Shown here: positions 34,354 to 42,569 of the stretch, in pieces
How positions within the stretch are numbered: the first letter of the stretch is position 1
Layout: the number at the start of each line of letters is the position of its first letter
From: an alpha proteobacterium SCGC AAA288-G21
GTDB lineage: Bacteria; Pseudomonadota; Alphaproteobacteria; Pelagibacterales; Pelagibacteraceae
DNA: 42,569 nt
Assembly (NCBI GenBank): GCA_000513075.1
Contig: AZYC01000004.1
Span: 1-42,569 of the forward strand
Direction of reading: 5' to 3'
Made by a program: the position numbers and the translations under genes
Notes under the pieces: generated by a model
Seen by the model: only the letters and a program-made list of their open reading frames with translations
Database searches by the model: none
What the model was told of the DNA's origin: nothing

Positions 34354-36069
34354 ATGTATTCAAGTTTACCAAAAATTTTTATTTATATCCTGATCTTTTT
34401 TAGTTTTATTTTAAATTCTAGTGCATATTCATCGAATAAAAAGATATTATATTCTAGAAAAAGTATTTCTAATTATTTTTCAGGAATAATTTCATCTAAT
34501 AATAATAATAATAAATTAGCCTTAAAATATTTCAATAACTTAAATCACTTAAAAAATAATCATGATCAGTTTAATCGCGAACTGGTTTTTACACTAGTAC
34601 AAACACAAGATTTTCCAAAGTTATTTTTATATTTAAAAAAACTAAGAAAAGAAAATTTAAAATTTTTCAATGCAAATTTATTATTAGGCATCAGTTACTT
34701 CTTAGAAAAAAATTATAAGAAATCTTCAAGTTACTTTAATTTAATTATTCAAACTAGAAAATTTTCTAATCTTGAAAAATTAATTGCACAATCACTTTTG
34801 AGTTATGTCAAGGTGTTTGAAAATCGCTTACACGATTATGAAACTGAACTTAATATTATTTCAAAATATTATAAAAATTTTGCTTTAATTAACAATACTT
34901 TTATAAGTTGTTATCTTGATAATAAAAATGTTGATGAAAATTTTTTAAGAATAATCAATCCTGATACATTAAATTTTACTAGGTATAATTTTTTTTATAT
35001 TAATTTTCTTGTTTCGAAAAATCGTAATAATGAAGCCTTAAAAGTTTTAGAGAAAAATAATGATATATTTAATACCAACTTGCTTTTAGACCAAACTAAA
35101 TCATGGTTAAAAAAAGGAAAAGCAAACAAAGTCAAAGATATATTTGATTGCAGGAATCCCAATCATTTAATCAGCGAGTTTTTTTATTTAATAGCCAATT
35201 TACATTCTAGCGAAGAAAATTATGCACTTTCAAATTTTTATTTGAATTTATCTCTTCATCTTAACCCCGATTTTATATTCAATAATGCACTGTTAGCGGA
35301 AAATTATTTTCACTTAAAAGATTATCAAAATTCAAAAAAAATTTATTTAATGTTCGATTCTAAAAATCAAATATATAGTTGGTATGCTAAAAAAAGACTT
35401 GTATGGATAAAAAGTAAAATAGAAGATGACGAATCTGCAATCAATTTTTTAAATAAAAGTTTTAAAAAATTAAAAAACCCTACGGTCAAAAATTATTATG
35501 ATTTAGCAAATCTTTTCAAAAATTTTGAAAAATATGAAGACTCTATTAAATATTATACCAAGGTCTTAAACGACATTAGTAACGACAACCCATTATATTC
35601 TGAAATTTTATATAAAAGAGGTGTAAGTTATGAAAGATTGAAATTGTGGAAAAAATCTGAAAACGATTTAATTCAGTCATTAAATTTAGTTCCAGAAGAA
35701 CCTTATGTATTAAATTATTTAGCTTACTCATGGCTTGAAAGAAATATTAATCTAGAAAAATCTGTTGGGATGTTAAAAATAGCATTTAACAAAAAAAGAG
35801 AAGATCCATATATTATAGACTCGCTAGGGTGGGGCATGTATTTGACCGGAAGATATGAAGAAGCAGAGAAGCTTTTGCAAAAGGCGGTTCAACTTATGCC
35901 CTTAGATCCCATAATTAATGATCATTACGCAGATATACTATGGAAATTAAATAAGGATTTACAGGCAAATTATTTTTGGAATTATGTTTTAAATCTAGAA
36001 ACTACAGAAAATGAAATGAAAGATAAAATTAAAGCAAAATTAATTTTGGGTGTTCAAAATCATTCTTAA
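34354..36069 (+). CDS. Exported tetratricopeptide-repeat protein
   Basis: A 571-residue protein with an N-terminal hydrophobic signal or anchor (about 6-24) and helical repeats throughout. The clearest TPR units are in the last 170 residues, for example YKRGVSYERLKLWKKSENDL, LGWGMYLTGRYEEAEKLLQKA and HYADILWKLNKDLQA. Such TPR proteins are commonly found just before ispE in alphaproteobacteria. It probably acts as a periplasmic scaffold; the specific partner is unknown. The N-terminal half is Asn/Lys-rich and poorly conserved-looking. Confidence 0.8.
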   Translation: MYSSLPKIFIYILIFFSFILNSSAYSSNKKILYSRKSISNYFSGIISSNNNNNKLALKYFNNLNHLKNNHDQFNRELVFTLVQTQDFPKLFLYLKKLRKENLKFFNANLLLGISYFLEKNYKKSSSYFNLIIQTRKFSNLEKLIAQSLLSYVKVFENRLHDYETELNIISKYYKNFALINNTFISCYLDNKNVDENFLRIINPDTLNFTRYNFFYINFLVSKNRNNEALKVLEKNNDIFNTNLLLDQTKSWLKKGKANKVKDIFDCRNPNHLISEFFYLIANLHSSEENYALSNFYLNLSLHLNPDFIFNNALLAENYFHLKDYQNSKKIYLMFDSKNQIYSWYAKKRLVWIKSKIEDDESAINFLNKSFKKLKNPTVKNYYDLANLFKNFEKYEDSIKYYTKVLNDISNDNPLYSEILYKRGVSYERLKLWKKSENDLIQSLNLVPEEPYVLNYLAYSWLERNINLEKSVGMLKIAFNKKREDPYIIDSLGWGMYLTGRYEEAEKLLQKAVQLMPLDPIINDHYADILWKLNKDLQANYFWNYVLNLETTENEMKDKIKAKLILGVQNHS

Positions 36070-36079
36070 ATAAGAAGAG

Positions 36080-36943
36080 ATGAAAACATTTCTTATTTAT
36101 TCATTTTGCAAAATAAACCTATCACTAAGAGTAATTGCAAAGTTGCGTACTGGACTACATAAAATTCAATCTATAGTAACTTTTGTCAATTTATTTGATA
36201 TTATTAAAATTAAAGAAATTAATTCGGAACAAGATCAAATAAAATTTTACGGTAAATTTAAACATAATATTAATTTAAAAGACAATACTATCTCAAAGAC
36301 ACTAGATCTTTTAAGAAAAAATAATTACCTAAAAAAAAAAAAATTTAAAATTTATGTTAAAAAAAATATACCACACAGTGCTGGACTTGGTGGAGGTTCA
36401 ATGAATTCAGCTGCATTAATAAAATTCTTTTTATCAACTTATAAATTTAATATAAATCAAGAAAAATTATATAAAATTGCAAATAAAGTAGGGTCGGACG
36501 TTTCACTGGGACTTAAAATTAGAAATACTTTTTTGTTCGATGATAAAAAATATCCTAAAAGATTCAAAGGAAAATTGAAATTACATGTTGTATTGGTTAA
36601 TCCAGGAATAAAATGTTTATCTAAGGATATTTATTCAAGGAATAAACAATTCTCCAATTCTTATAAAAAAAAAATTAATTCAAATTTTCAAAAATTATTT
36701 AGCTTAGATAATATTAGATTAGACAGAAATGATCTTGAATATGTGGTTTTTAAATTGCATCCGAAAGTAAATACTCTCAATACTTTCATAAAAGAGCAAG
36801 AAAATTGTATCTTTTCAAGGTTAACTGGTTCTGGCTCAACGTGTGTAGGATATTTTAAAAATTTCAAAAGTGCTCAAAAAGCTAAAAAAAATATAATAAA
36901 AAAATTTCCAAATTATTGGTGTGAAAGGGCAAGGACTATATAA
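36080..36943 (+). CDS. ispE: 4-diphosphocytidyl-2-C-methyl-D-erythritol kinase
   Basis: GHMP kinase of the MEP isoprenoid pathway. The 287-residue protein has the FCKINLSLRV start motif, the ATP-binding PHSAGLGGGSMNSAAL near residue 95-110 and the C-terminal LTGSGSTCVGYF motif. It starts 10 bases after the TPR gene and ends 33 bases before the tRNA. Confidence 0.93.
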   Translation: MKTFLIYSFCKINLSLRVIAKLRTGLHKIQSIVTFVNLFDIIKIKEINSEQDQIKFYGKFKHNINLKDNTISKTLDLLRKNNYLKKKKFKIYVKKNIPHSAGLGGGSMNSAALIKFFLSTYKFNINQEKLYKIANKVGSDVSLGLKIRNTFLFDDKKYPKRFKGKLKLHVVLVNPGIKCLSKDIYSRNKQFSNSYKKKINSNFQKLFSLDNIRLDRNDLEYVVFKLHPKVNTLNTFIKEQENCIFSRLTGSGSTCVGYFKNFKSAQKAKKNIIKKFPNYWCERARTI

Positions 36944-36976
36944 AGTAAAGTTTTTATGTTATATCAAAATGTATTT

Positions 36977-37050
36977 TGGGGCGTAGCCAAGCGGTAAGGC
37001 AGCGGTTTTTGGTACCGCGATCCTAGGTTCGAATCCTAGCGCCCCAGCCA
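36977..37050 (+). tRNA. tRNA-Gln (anticodon TTG), CCA encoded
   Basis: A 74-base cloverleaf. The acceptor stem tggggcg (36977-36983) pairs with cgcccca (37040-37046), followed by discriminator g and an encoded CCA (37048-37050). The anticodon stem gcggt/accgc encloses loop ttttggt with anticodon TTG, reading CAA. The T-arm carries ggttcgaatcc. It sits between ispE and cca. Confidence 0.96.
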
Positions 37051-37053
37051 TTT

Positions 37054-38340
37054 ATGCTTGATCAATTCAAATCATTTATTTCTCCTAATAAAGAATCCAG
37101 CCCCTTGGATAACATAAAAAATTTACAAGATTTAAAAAATATTGTGGCAACAAAATCAATTTTTTCAATTTTAGATAATCAAGATAAAAGTAATAAATTA
37201 AAGTTCGTAGGGGGATGCGTTAGGAAACTATTAAACAAGGAAAAGGTCAATGATATCGATATTGCAACAAGTTTAACTCCTAGCGAATTAAAAAATATTC
37301 TTACAGAAAAAAAAGTATTTTTCACTGAGATAGGCATAGCTCATGGAACAATTACCGTTGTAATTAATAAGATAAGTTTTGAAATAACTACTTTAAGAAA
37401 AGATGTATCCACCGATGGTAGACACGCAAATGTTGAGTTTATTTCAGATTGGGAAACGGATGCTAAAAGAAGAGATTTTACAATTAATGCAATTTATTCA
37501 GATTTAAAAGGTGAAATATATGATCCCTTAGATGGTTTAGCAGATTTAAAAAACGGAATTGTCAAATTTATTGGTGATCCCAATGAAAGAATTAAAGAAG
37601 ATTATTTAAGAATTTTAAGATATTTTAGATTTTATACTCAATACAGTAAGCATAAACATGATATTGCAACTATTCAATCTATCAAAAAAAATTTAGATGG
37701 AATAGCGAAAATTTCAAAAGAAAGAATCCTTGATGAATTTTTTAAAATTTTAAATTTAAAAAATTTTTATGAGCTATTTAACGATGAGGTTTCTTGTTCA
37801 GTAATTTTGACTATTTTTCCACAATTGAAGTACTATGATCGCTTTAGAAGTATAAAAAATATACCCTATAGAATCATCAGTAGATTAAATATTCCTTTGA
37901 TTTTATCAATTTTATTAATTGATAAATCAGATAATTGTGAATTTTTTTTATATAAATATAAATTTTCAAACAAAAATAAAAACAAGATATTATTTTTACT
38001 TAACAAATATAAAGAAATTAATATCGAAGAATTATTAGATGAACAAAAATTGGTTAAATTATCTTATTTAAATAGCACAGCAGAAATCATTGACTGGCTA
38101 GTTTTTTCAACCTTTATAGCGGAAAAAATAGATTTTAGCATAGTTGAAAAACGCATCATTTTTTTGGATAAATTAATATTGCCAGTTTTTCCGATCACAG
38201 CAGATTATTTGAAATTAAAATATAATTATTCTGAAAGTAAAGAATTGGGCTTGGCCTTAAAAAAGTTAGAGCAATCTTGGATAGATAATGAATTTATTAT
38301 TGATAAAAATGAAATTAAAAATATTCTAAAATTAGGTTAA
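37054..38340 (+). CDS. cca: CCA tRNA nucleotidyltransferase
   Basis: Adds or repairs the 3' CCA of tRNAs. The 428-residue protein has the nucleotidyltransferase signature FVGGCVRKLLNKEKVNDIDIAT near residue 51-72, the RRDFTINAIYSD motif near 140 and the ERIKEDYLRILRYFRFY region. The ATG lies only 3 bases after the encoded CCA of tRNA-Gln and no other start suits the protein, so its message has almost no leader if the tRNA is excised. It converges on the greA C-terminal fragment with 3 bases between. Confidence 0.93.
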   Translation: MLDQFKSFISPNKESSPLDNIKNLQDLKNIVATKSIFSILDNQDKSNKLKFVGGCVRKLLNKEKVNDIDIATSLTPSELKNILTEKKVFFTEIGIAHGTITVVINKISFEITTLRKDVSTDGRHANVEFISDWETDAKRRDFTINAIYSDLKGEIYDPLDGLADLKNGIVKFIGDPNERIKEDYLRILRYFRFYTQYSKHKHDIATIQSIKKNLDGIAKISKERILDEFFKILNLKNFYELFNDEVSCSVILTIFPQLKYYDRFRSIKNIPYRIISRLNIPLILSILLIDKSDNCEFFLYKYKFSNKNKNKILFLLNKYKEINIEELLDEQKLVKLSYLNSTAEIIDWLVFSTFIAEKIDFSIVEKRIIFLDKLILPVFPITADYLKLKYNYSESKELGLALKKLEQSWIDNEFIIDKNEIKNILKLG

Positions 38341-38343
38341 AAA

Positions 38344-38648
38344 CTAGATATATTTTACATCTTTGATTTTAAATGTCTTTTCTCCAGCAGGAGAAACGAA
38401 TTTAGCTATGTCGTTTTTATTTTTTCCAATTAATCCTTTTCCAATAGGTGCCCTAAAATAGACTAGGTTCTTTTTAATATTTGCTTCGTCTTTACCCACT
38501 ATCTTGAAAATTTTTTTTTCATTTGTTTTAGTATTAATTAATTCGACAGTAGACCCAAATATTACTTTTCCATTATTTTCGATTTTAGTTACATCAATAA
38601 CATTTGCTCTTGCGATAATATCGCCAATTTCTACTATTCTACCTTCCA
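38344..38648 (-). CDS. greA: Transcription elongation factor GreA, C-terminal part
   Basis: Encodes about the last 101 residues of GreA: the end of the coiled coil ([15 protein letters not shown]) and the FKBP-like domain with GKGLIGKNKNDIAKFVSPAG. The N-terminal part is at 42303-42569; combining the two through the shared 95 bases gives a 158-residue protein, the normal GreA size. The reading frame upstream of 38648 is out-of-frame petC sequence, so no real start exists here. Confidence 0.93.
38554..38648 (-). repeat. 95-bp inverted repeat copy R2a at the GreA/cytochrome c1 join
   Basis: Exact reverse complement of 42475-42569. The identity ends at 38649 (g faces t). The next bases belong to petC; both petC and greA share tggaagg at the breakpoint, so there is at least 7 bases of microhomology. 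Confidence 0.95.
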
Positions 38649-39004
38649 GGGCGACTAAACATCTCTCCCTCGCTATTCGGTCCATCCATAACTTCAAAGC
38701 TTGCGGCAATCTTCTTCGCTTGTTCTTTCGAAAACTCAGGTCCCCCTTTTTCTGTTAAGTTTCTATAACTTAAATATTGAACTGAGTGACAACTAGCACA
38801 CACTTCATTATATACTTGATAACCTCTTTGCAAAGCTGCCCTGTCAAACTTGCCGAATATTCCTTCAAAACTCCAATTTGTCTTAATTAAATCTATTCTG
38901 GATACCTCTGCTGTCACACTAAGATTAATGAAAATTATCAATAAAGGAGAAATACACAAAACCTTGAATATTTTTTTAAATTTTTTTTGCATGATATTTT
39001 TCAC
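38649..39004 (-). CDS. petC: Cytochrome c1 of the bc1 complex, N-terminal part (3' end missing)
   Basis: Membrane-anchored c-type cytochrome that passes electrons from the Rieske protein to cytochrome c. About 119 residues remain: a signal peptide (about 10-32), then the heme-binding CASCH motif near residue 69 followed by SVQYLSYRNL, and the GPNSEGEMFS segment. The family continues as RPGR, which is also what the chimeric frame reads before a stop at 38639, so true petC sequence extends a few bases into the microhomology. The Met ligand and C-terminal anchor are not in the window. It follows petB after 7 bases. Confidence 0.9.
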
Positions 39005-39011
39005 CTATTGC

Positions 39012-40259
39012 TCATTGTTTTTCTGAAGATAATTTACTCTCATCACCCAATACTGGATCGGAAATACTTAGCGGAAGTGGGATGGTTTTTTCCTTAAAAC
39101 CTAATAACGGCATTATCACAATAAAATGAACAAAATAATAAATTGTAGAAATTCTACCTATTATTAAATACATTCCCTCGGGTGGTTTGGCGCCAATATA
39201 TCCAAGTACAATAACATCAATAACTAATATCCAGAAAAACACTTTGTATAATGGTCTAAAAACAGCCGATCTAACTTTAGAAGTATCAAGCCAAGGTAAA
39301 AACATTAGAATAAAAACGGCAGCAAACATTACAACAACTCCTCCTAGTTTGTCGGGGACAGATCTTAGAATTGCATAAAAAGGAAGCAAATACCATTCGG
39401 GTACTATATGTGAAGGTGTAACCATTGGATTCGCTTCAATATAATTATCCGGGTGACCTAGTACATTTGGAACAAAAAATACAAATCCCAAAAAAATAAT
39501 TAAAAATATTAGCAAAGCATAGAAATCTTTAATTATAATGTAAGGATGAAAAGGAACTGTTTCTTTTGAAGGTTTCTTAATATCTATACCAACAGGATTG
39601 TTATTACCTGGAATATGCAGTGCCCATATATGTAAAATTACTAGTCCAAAAATCAAAAAAGGAAACAAATAATGCAAGCTAAAAAATCTCGTTAAAGTTG
39701 GGCTGCCTACTGCATATCCTCCCCAAAGCCATGAAGTAATACTATCTCCAACTAAAGGTATAGCGCTAAATAAATTTGTTATAACTGTAGCCGCCCAAAA
39801 ACTCATTTGTCCCCAAGGTAAAACATAACCCATAAATGCTGTTGCCATCATCAACAAATAAATAAGCATTCCTATAATCCAAATTATTTCTCTAGGTGCT
39901 TTATAAGATCCATAAAACAACGCCCTAAAAATGTGTATGTAAACCGCCAAGAAAAACATTGAGGAACCGTTTGCATGAAGGTATCTAATTAGCCAACCAT
40001 AATTTACATCTCTCATGATATGCTCAACACTCCCGAAAGCTAGGTCCGCATGAGCTACATAATGCATTGCTAAAACTAAACCTGTGATTATCTGAATAAT
40101 TAAAAAAAAAGTAAGAATTCCTCCAAAGGTCCACCAATAATTTAAATTTTTGGGGGTTGGATAATCATTTATATGATGCGCTAAAGTTAATAATGGTAAT
40201 CTGCTATCAAACCATTGTCCAAGTTTAGATTTAGGTACATACTTTTCTTCACTCATCAA
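39012..40259 (-). CDS. petB: Cytochrome b of the bc1 complex
   Basis: Quinol-oxidising core subunit. The 415-residue protein has eight expected helices, the two heme-ligand His pairs ([18 protein letters not shown] and [20 protein letters not shown]) and the Qo-site motif [14 protein letters not shown] (near 287). Length matches proteobacterial fused cytochrome b rather than split b6. The start is 1 base after the petA stop. Confidence 0.96.
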   Translation of the reverse strand: MMSEEKYVPKSKLGQWFDSRLPLLTLAHHINDYPTPKNLNYWWTFGGILTFFLIIQIITGLVLAMHYVAHADLAFGSVEHIMRDVNYGWLIRYLHANGSSMFFLAVYIHIFRALFYGSYKAPREIIWIIGMLIYLLMMATAFMGYVLPWGQMSFWAATVITNLFSAIPLVGDSITSWLWGGYAVGSPTLTRFFSLHYLFPFLIFGLVILHIWALHIPGNNNPVGIDIKKPSKETVPFHPYIIIKDFYALLIFLIIFLGFVFFVPNVLGHPDNYIEANPMVTPSHIVPEWYLLPFYAILRSVPDKLGGVVVMFAAVFILMFLPWLDTSKVRSAVFRPLYKVFFWILVIDVIVLGYIGAKPPEGMYLIIGRISTIYYFVHFIVIMPLLGFKEKTIPLPLSISDPVLGDESKLSSEKQ

Positions 40260-40260
40260 C

Positions 40261-40872
40261 TTAACCTATTTTGATTGTATTGTTGTCTACAAATTCATAT
40301 TTGGGTATTTCAAGGTTTGTAGGAGCCGGACCTTTTCTTATTCTGCCCGAAGTATCGTAATGAGATCCATGACATGGGCAAAACCAACCGCCAAAATCTC
40401 CTTTTTCTCCTAAAGGTACACATCCAAGATGTGTACAAACTCCTGTCATTATAAGCCACTCTGATTTCTTCACTCTATCTTCATCTTTTTGAGGATCTAT
40501 TAATTCACTTAAATTTACATTTTGAGCTTTACTTATTTCTTCCTGAGTCCTTCTTCTTATAAAAACTGGTTTACCCCTCCAAAGCACTGTAATTGTTTTA
40601 CCTAGTCCAACTGTGCTTATATCTACCTCAGTCGTAGCCAAAGCCTTAACGGATGCATCAGGATTCATTTGATCAATTAATGGCCACACAGCTGCTCCAA
40701 CACCAACTGCTCCTAAAGCATAAGAAGCGGTAAATAAAAAATCTCTTCTTTCGCTAGTTTCTTTCTTTTGTTCTTTATCTACAACTTTAATAGAAACAAA
40801 TACCCACGAAAGATATAAAAATATAATTAAAAGGACAATAACTGTTGTCAAAAATGCATATGATGAACTCAT
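40261..40872 (-). CDS. petA: Rieske iron-sulfur protein with an extra N-terminal membrane helix
   Basis: Carries the [2Fe-2S] cluster of the bc1 complex. The 203-residue protein has cluster ligands in CTHLGC (146-151) and CPCHGSHYD (165-173). The twin-Arg/membrane segment [24 protein letters not shown] starts at 41, not near residue 10 as usual, because a separate hydrophobic helix (about 6-28) precedes it. That helix is 20/29 identical in sequence to the small cox-operon protein at 14089. No Met lies between residues 2 and 68, so the long N-terminus cannot be explained by a wrong start. First gene of petA-petB-petC. Confidence 0.94.
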   Translation of the reverse strand: MSSSYAFLTTVIVLLIIFLYLSWVFVSIKVVDKEQKKETSERRDFLFTASYALGAVGVGAAVWPLIDQMNPDASVKALATTEVDISTVGLGKTITVLWRGKPVFIRRRTQEEISKAQNVNLSELIDPQKDEDRVKKSEWLIMTGVCTHLGCVPLGEKGDFGGWFCPCHGSHYDTSGRIRKGPAPTNLEIPKYEFVDNNTIKIG

Positions 40873-40965
40873 TTTTCAAATCCAGATTTATTTTTTTATA
40901 ATTATTAATAAAGTATGTAATATATATTTCTTTTATAAAAAAATATATTTTTTTCTACTACAAGA
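40873..40965. promoter_or_regulatory. Divergent promoter region petABC / trmL
   Basis: Ninety-three very AT-rich bases between divergent starts, the largest of the gaps in the window. Several TATAAT-like hexamers (for example TATAAT on one strand near 40897) occur but none with a clear partner, so exact promoters are not assigned. Confidence 0.4.
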
Positions 40966-41445
40966 ATGACACAGTCAAACTTCAAAAGTTCTACTCTAAT
41001 TAAAGTTGCACTTTATGAACCAGATATACCTCAAAATACTGCCGCAATAGTACGGCTGTGCGCATGTTTTGGAGTTAGATTAGATATTATTGAACCTTGT
41101 GGATTTTTTTTAAGTGACAAAAGATTTAAAAGGGTAGCGATGGATTATATAAATATATGCAAAGTAAAATCATTCAAAGATTTTACCGAGTTTAAAAAGG
41201 ACAAAAAAAATGAAAGAATAATCTTAATGACCACAAAGGCAAAAAGGAAATATTTCGACTTTAAATTTAATCAGAATGATACGTTATTATTTGGCCGTGA
41301 AAGTGCTGGTGTTTCCCAGTTAGTACATAAAAGTGTAGATTATAAGTTGACTATTCCAATACAAAAAGAAGCTAGATCTCTTAATATAGTTTCAAGTGTA
41401 GCAATCACTTTGACTGAGGCTCTAAAACAAAATCATTATTTATAA
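40966..41445 (+). CDS. trmL: tRNA (cytidine(34)-2'-O)-methyltransferase
   Basis: SPOUT-class methylase acting on the wobble base of tRNA-Leu. The 159-residue single-domain protein has the VALYEPDIPQNTAAIVRLCACFG start, the LLFGRESAGVSQ knot motif and TIPIQKEARSLNIVSSVAI near the C-terminus, all TrmL signatures. It is followed 2 bases later by hemF. Confidence 0.92.
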   Translation: MTQSNFKSSTLIKVALYEPDIPQNTAAIVRLCACFGVRLDIIEPCGFFLSDKRFKRVAMDYINICKVKSFKDFTEFKKDKKNERIILMTTKAKRKYFDFKFNQNDTLLFGRESAGVSQLVHKSVDYKLTIPIQKEARSLNIVSSVAITLTEALKQNHYL

Positions 41446-41447
41446 AA

Positions 41448-42299
41448 ATGGAAATTGAAATTAAAAAAAATTTAGCAAAAAACTGGTTCATTTTACTAAG
41501 AGATATCATTTGTTACGAAATTGAAGAATTAGAAAAAGAATTTGGAATCAAAAAAAATAAGAAACCAAAAAAATTGGAATCTCAAATATGGAAAAAATCC
41601 AATAATAAAGATGAGGGTGGTGGTGAATTTAGAATTTTACACGATGGACTGGTGTTTGAAAAAGTTGGAGTAAATTTTTCAGAAGTATACGGTAAATTTA
41701 ATGCAAATTTTAAAAATAAGATTTTAGGGGCAAAAAAAAACCCTAGATTTTGGGCTTCAGGTATTTCAGTGGTAATGCATATGAAAAATCCAAAAATTCC
41801 CGCAATGCATTTAAATACTAGATTTATTTTAACACAAAAGAATTGGTTTGGTGGAGGAATAGATATAACACCGTGTATAAAAGATTTAAAAGAAACTAAA
41901 TGGTTTCATAGAGAGTTGAAAATAACTTGTGATCGTCATAACAAAAAATATTATACAAAATATAAGAATTGGTGTGATAAATATTTTTACTTAAATCACA
42001 GAAAAGAAACGAGAGGCGTTGGAGGTATATTTTTTGATTATAAAAAATATAACTGGAATAAAGATTTTTCTTTCGTAAAAGATGTGGGAAACACTTTTAC
42101 TTATATATTCAAAAAAATTATTAAAAAAAAAATGTTTAATAAATGGACAAAAAAAGAAAAAAAAAATCAACTTTTAAAAAGAGGTCGATATGTTGAATTT
42201 AATTTATTATATGACCGTGGCACTCAATTTGGTCTTAATACTGACGGAAACACTGAAGCTATATTAATGTCTTTACCACCTGTTGCAAAATGGAATTAA
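41448..42299 (+). CDS. hemF: Oxygen-dependent coproporphyrinogen III oxidase
   Basis: Oxidative decarboxylation of coproporphyrinogen III to protoporphyrinogen IX in heme synthesis. The 283-residue protein has the GGGEFRILHDGLVFEKVGVN motif near residue 55, the MHLNTRFI block near 122, WFGGGIDITPC near 136 and the KETRGVGGIFFDY motif near 185. Heme from this route feeds the oxidase and bc1 genes in the window. It needs oxygen, which fits an aerobic marine cell. It precedes greA by 3 bases. Confidence 0.95.
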   Translation: MEIEIKKNLAKNWFILLRDIICYEIEELEKEFGIKKNKKPKKLESQIWKKSNNKDEGGGEFRILHDGLVFEKVGVNFSEVYGKFNANFKNKILGAKKNPRFWASGISVVMHMKNPKIPAMHLNTRFILTQKNWFGGGIDITPCIKDLKETKWFHRELKITCDRHNKKYYTKYKNWCDKYFYLNHRKETRGVGGIFFDYKKYNWNKDFSFVKDVGNTFTYIFKKIIKKKMFNKWTKKEKKNQLLKRGRYVEFNLLYDRGTQFGLNTDGNTEAILMSLPPVAKWN

Positions 42300-42302
42300 A
42301 CT

Positions 42303-42569
42303 ATGGATAAAGAACCAGTAACAGTTAATGGATTGGAAAAATTAAAAAAAGAGTTAGATCATCTTAAAAATACTAAACGTCCGAATATCATCACTGCAAT
42401 CGCTGAAGCAAGATCACACGGAGATTTAAAGGAAAATGCCGAGTATCATGCTGCCAAAGAACAACAATCTCTTTTGGAAGGTAGAATAGTAGAAATTGGC
42501 GATATTATCGCAAGAGCAAATGTTATTGATGTAACTAAAATCGAAAATAATGGAAAAGTAATATTTGGG
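42303..42569 (+). CDS. greA: Transcription elongation factor GreA, N-terminal part (runs off the window)
   Basis: First 89 residues of GreA: the antiparallel coiled coil that enters the RNA polymerase secondary channel, with the conserved tip acidic residues in [18 protein letters not shown] near residues 36-53. The sequence stops mid-gene at the window end, whose last 95 bases recur inverted at 38554-38648, where the C-terminal domain continues. GreA rescues backtracked polymerase. It lies 3 bases after hemF. Confidence 0.94.
   Translation, partial: MDKEPVTVNGLEKLKKELDHLKNTKRPNIITAIAEARSHGDLKENAEYHAAKEQQSLLEGRIVEIGDIIARANVIDVTKIENNGKVIFG
42475..42569 (+). repeat. 95-bp inverted repeat copy R2b at window end
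   Basis: Exact reverse complement of 38554-38648, ending exactly at the last base of the window, mirroring the arrangement at the window start. Confidence 0.95.

Noticed and set aside
38344-38709. A 121-residue gene running from petC sequence into GreA
   Set aside because: Its first 20 residues are petC read out of frame; only the GreA C-terminus is real.
1-42569. CRISPR arrays, insertion sequences, prophage or integrase genes
   Set aside because: No spaced direct repeats, transposase motifs or phage structural genes were seen on either strand.

Overview
The window is a dense, AT-rich stretch of a streamlined alphaproteobacterial genome, most likely a marine SAR11-like or AEGEAN-169/HIMB59-like cell (inferred from gene content and base composition, not proven). 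Supporting signs are the classic alphaproteobacterial neighbourhoods (ileS-lspA-bamF; rnhB next to ccrM; mutY / DUF721-dsbA-smc; atpI-B-E-F'-F; ispH-thrB-rnhA with peroxiredoxin; ispE next to a TPR protein), a CcrM-type GANTC methylase, and gaps that never exceed about 100 bases. No mobile element, CRISPR array, rRNA or prophage gene is visible.

Layout as given: (1) 1-4.6 kb, lipid A/LPS genes msbA(partial)-waaA-lpxK-lpxL; (2) 4.6-8.7 kb, DUF2093, a duplicated and frameshifted rsmD, pgi, bamF, lspA, ileS(partial); (3) 8.7-14 kb, the missing msbA N-terminus, ubiA, DUF2721, quinone oxidoreductase, pirin, a metallo-beta-lactamase-fold protein, rsmE; (4) 14.1-20.4 kb, a cytochrome c oxidase operon with two subunit III genes, a subunit IV, heme O synthase, Cox11 and two small membrane proteins; (5) 20.5-30.8 kb, thrC and peroxiredoxin facing a long leftward run DUF721-dsbA-smc-atpIBEF'F-ispH-thrB-rnhA; (6) 30.8-38.3 kb, mutY, ccrM, rnhB, uracil-DNA glycosylase, TPR protein, ispE, tRNA-Gln, cca; (7) 38.3-42.6 kb, greA C-terminus, bc1 complex petC(partial)-petB-petA, trmL, hemF, greA N-terminus.

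The most important structural point is that the sequence is mis-joined at both ends. Bases 1-95 are the exact reverse complement of 8697-8791, and 42475-42569 are the exact reverse complement of 38554-38648. In this order four usually essential genes (msbA, ileS, petC, greA) are broken. Turning the middle block round (38649-42569, then the reverse complement of 38553-8792, then 96-8696) restores full-length GreA (158 aa) and MsbA (578 aa) and a continuous ubiA-msbA-waaA-lpxK-lpxL run, leaving petC and ileS cut at the true contig ends. Two inverted copies of exactly the same 95-base length point to an assembler k-mer, and the inverted microhomology joins look like whole-genome-amplification chimeras. 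A reader should not treat the MsbA-IleS or cytochrome c1-GreA fusions as real genes.

Biologically the most interesting signals are: a Rieske protein with an extra N-terminal membrane helix whose paralogue is a free-standing small protein at the head of the cox operon (20 of 29 residues identical), suggesting a physical link between bc1 and aa3-type oxidase; a Cox11 lacking its membrane-proximal cysteine, followed by a small CxxC membrane protein; a short SMC apparently lacking the hinge; a cca gene starting three bases after a tRNA that encodes its own CCA; and a GANTC-containing inverted repeat upstream of ccrM.
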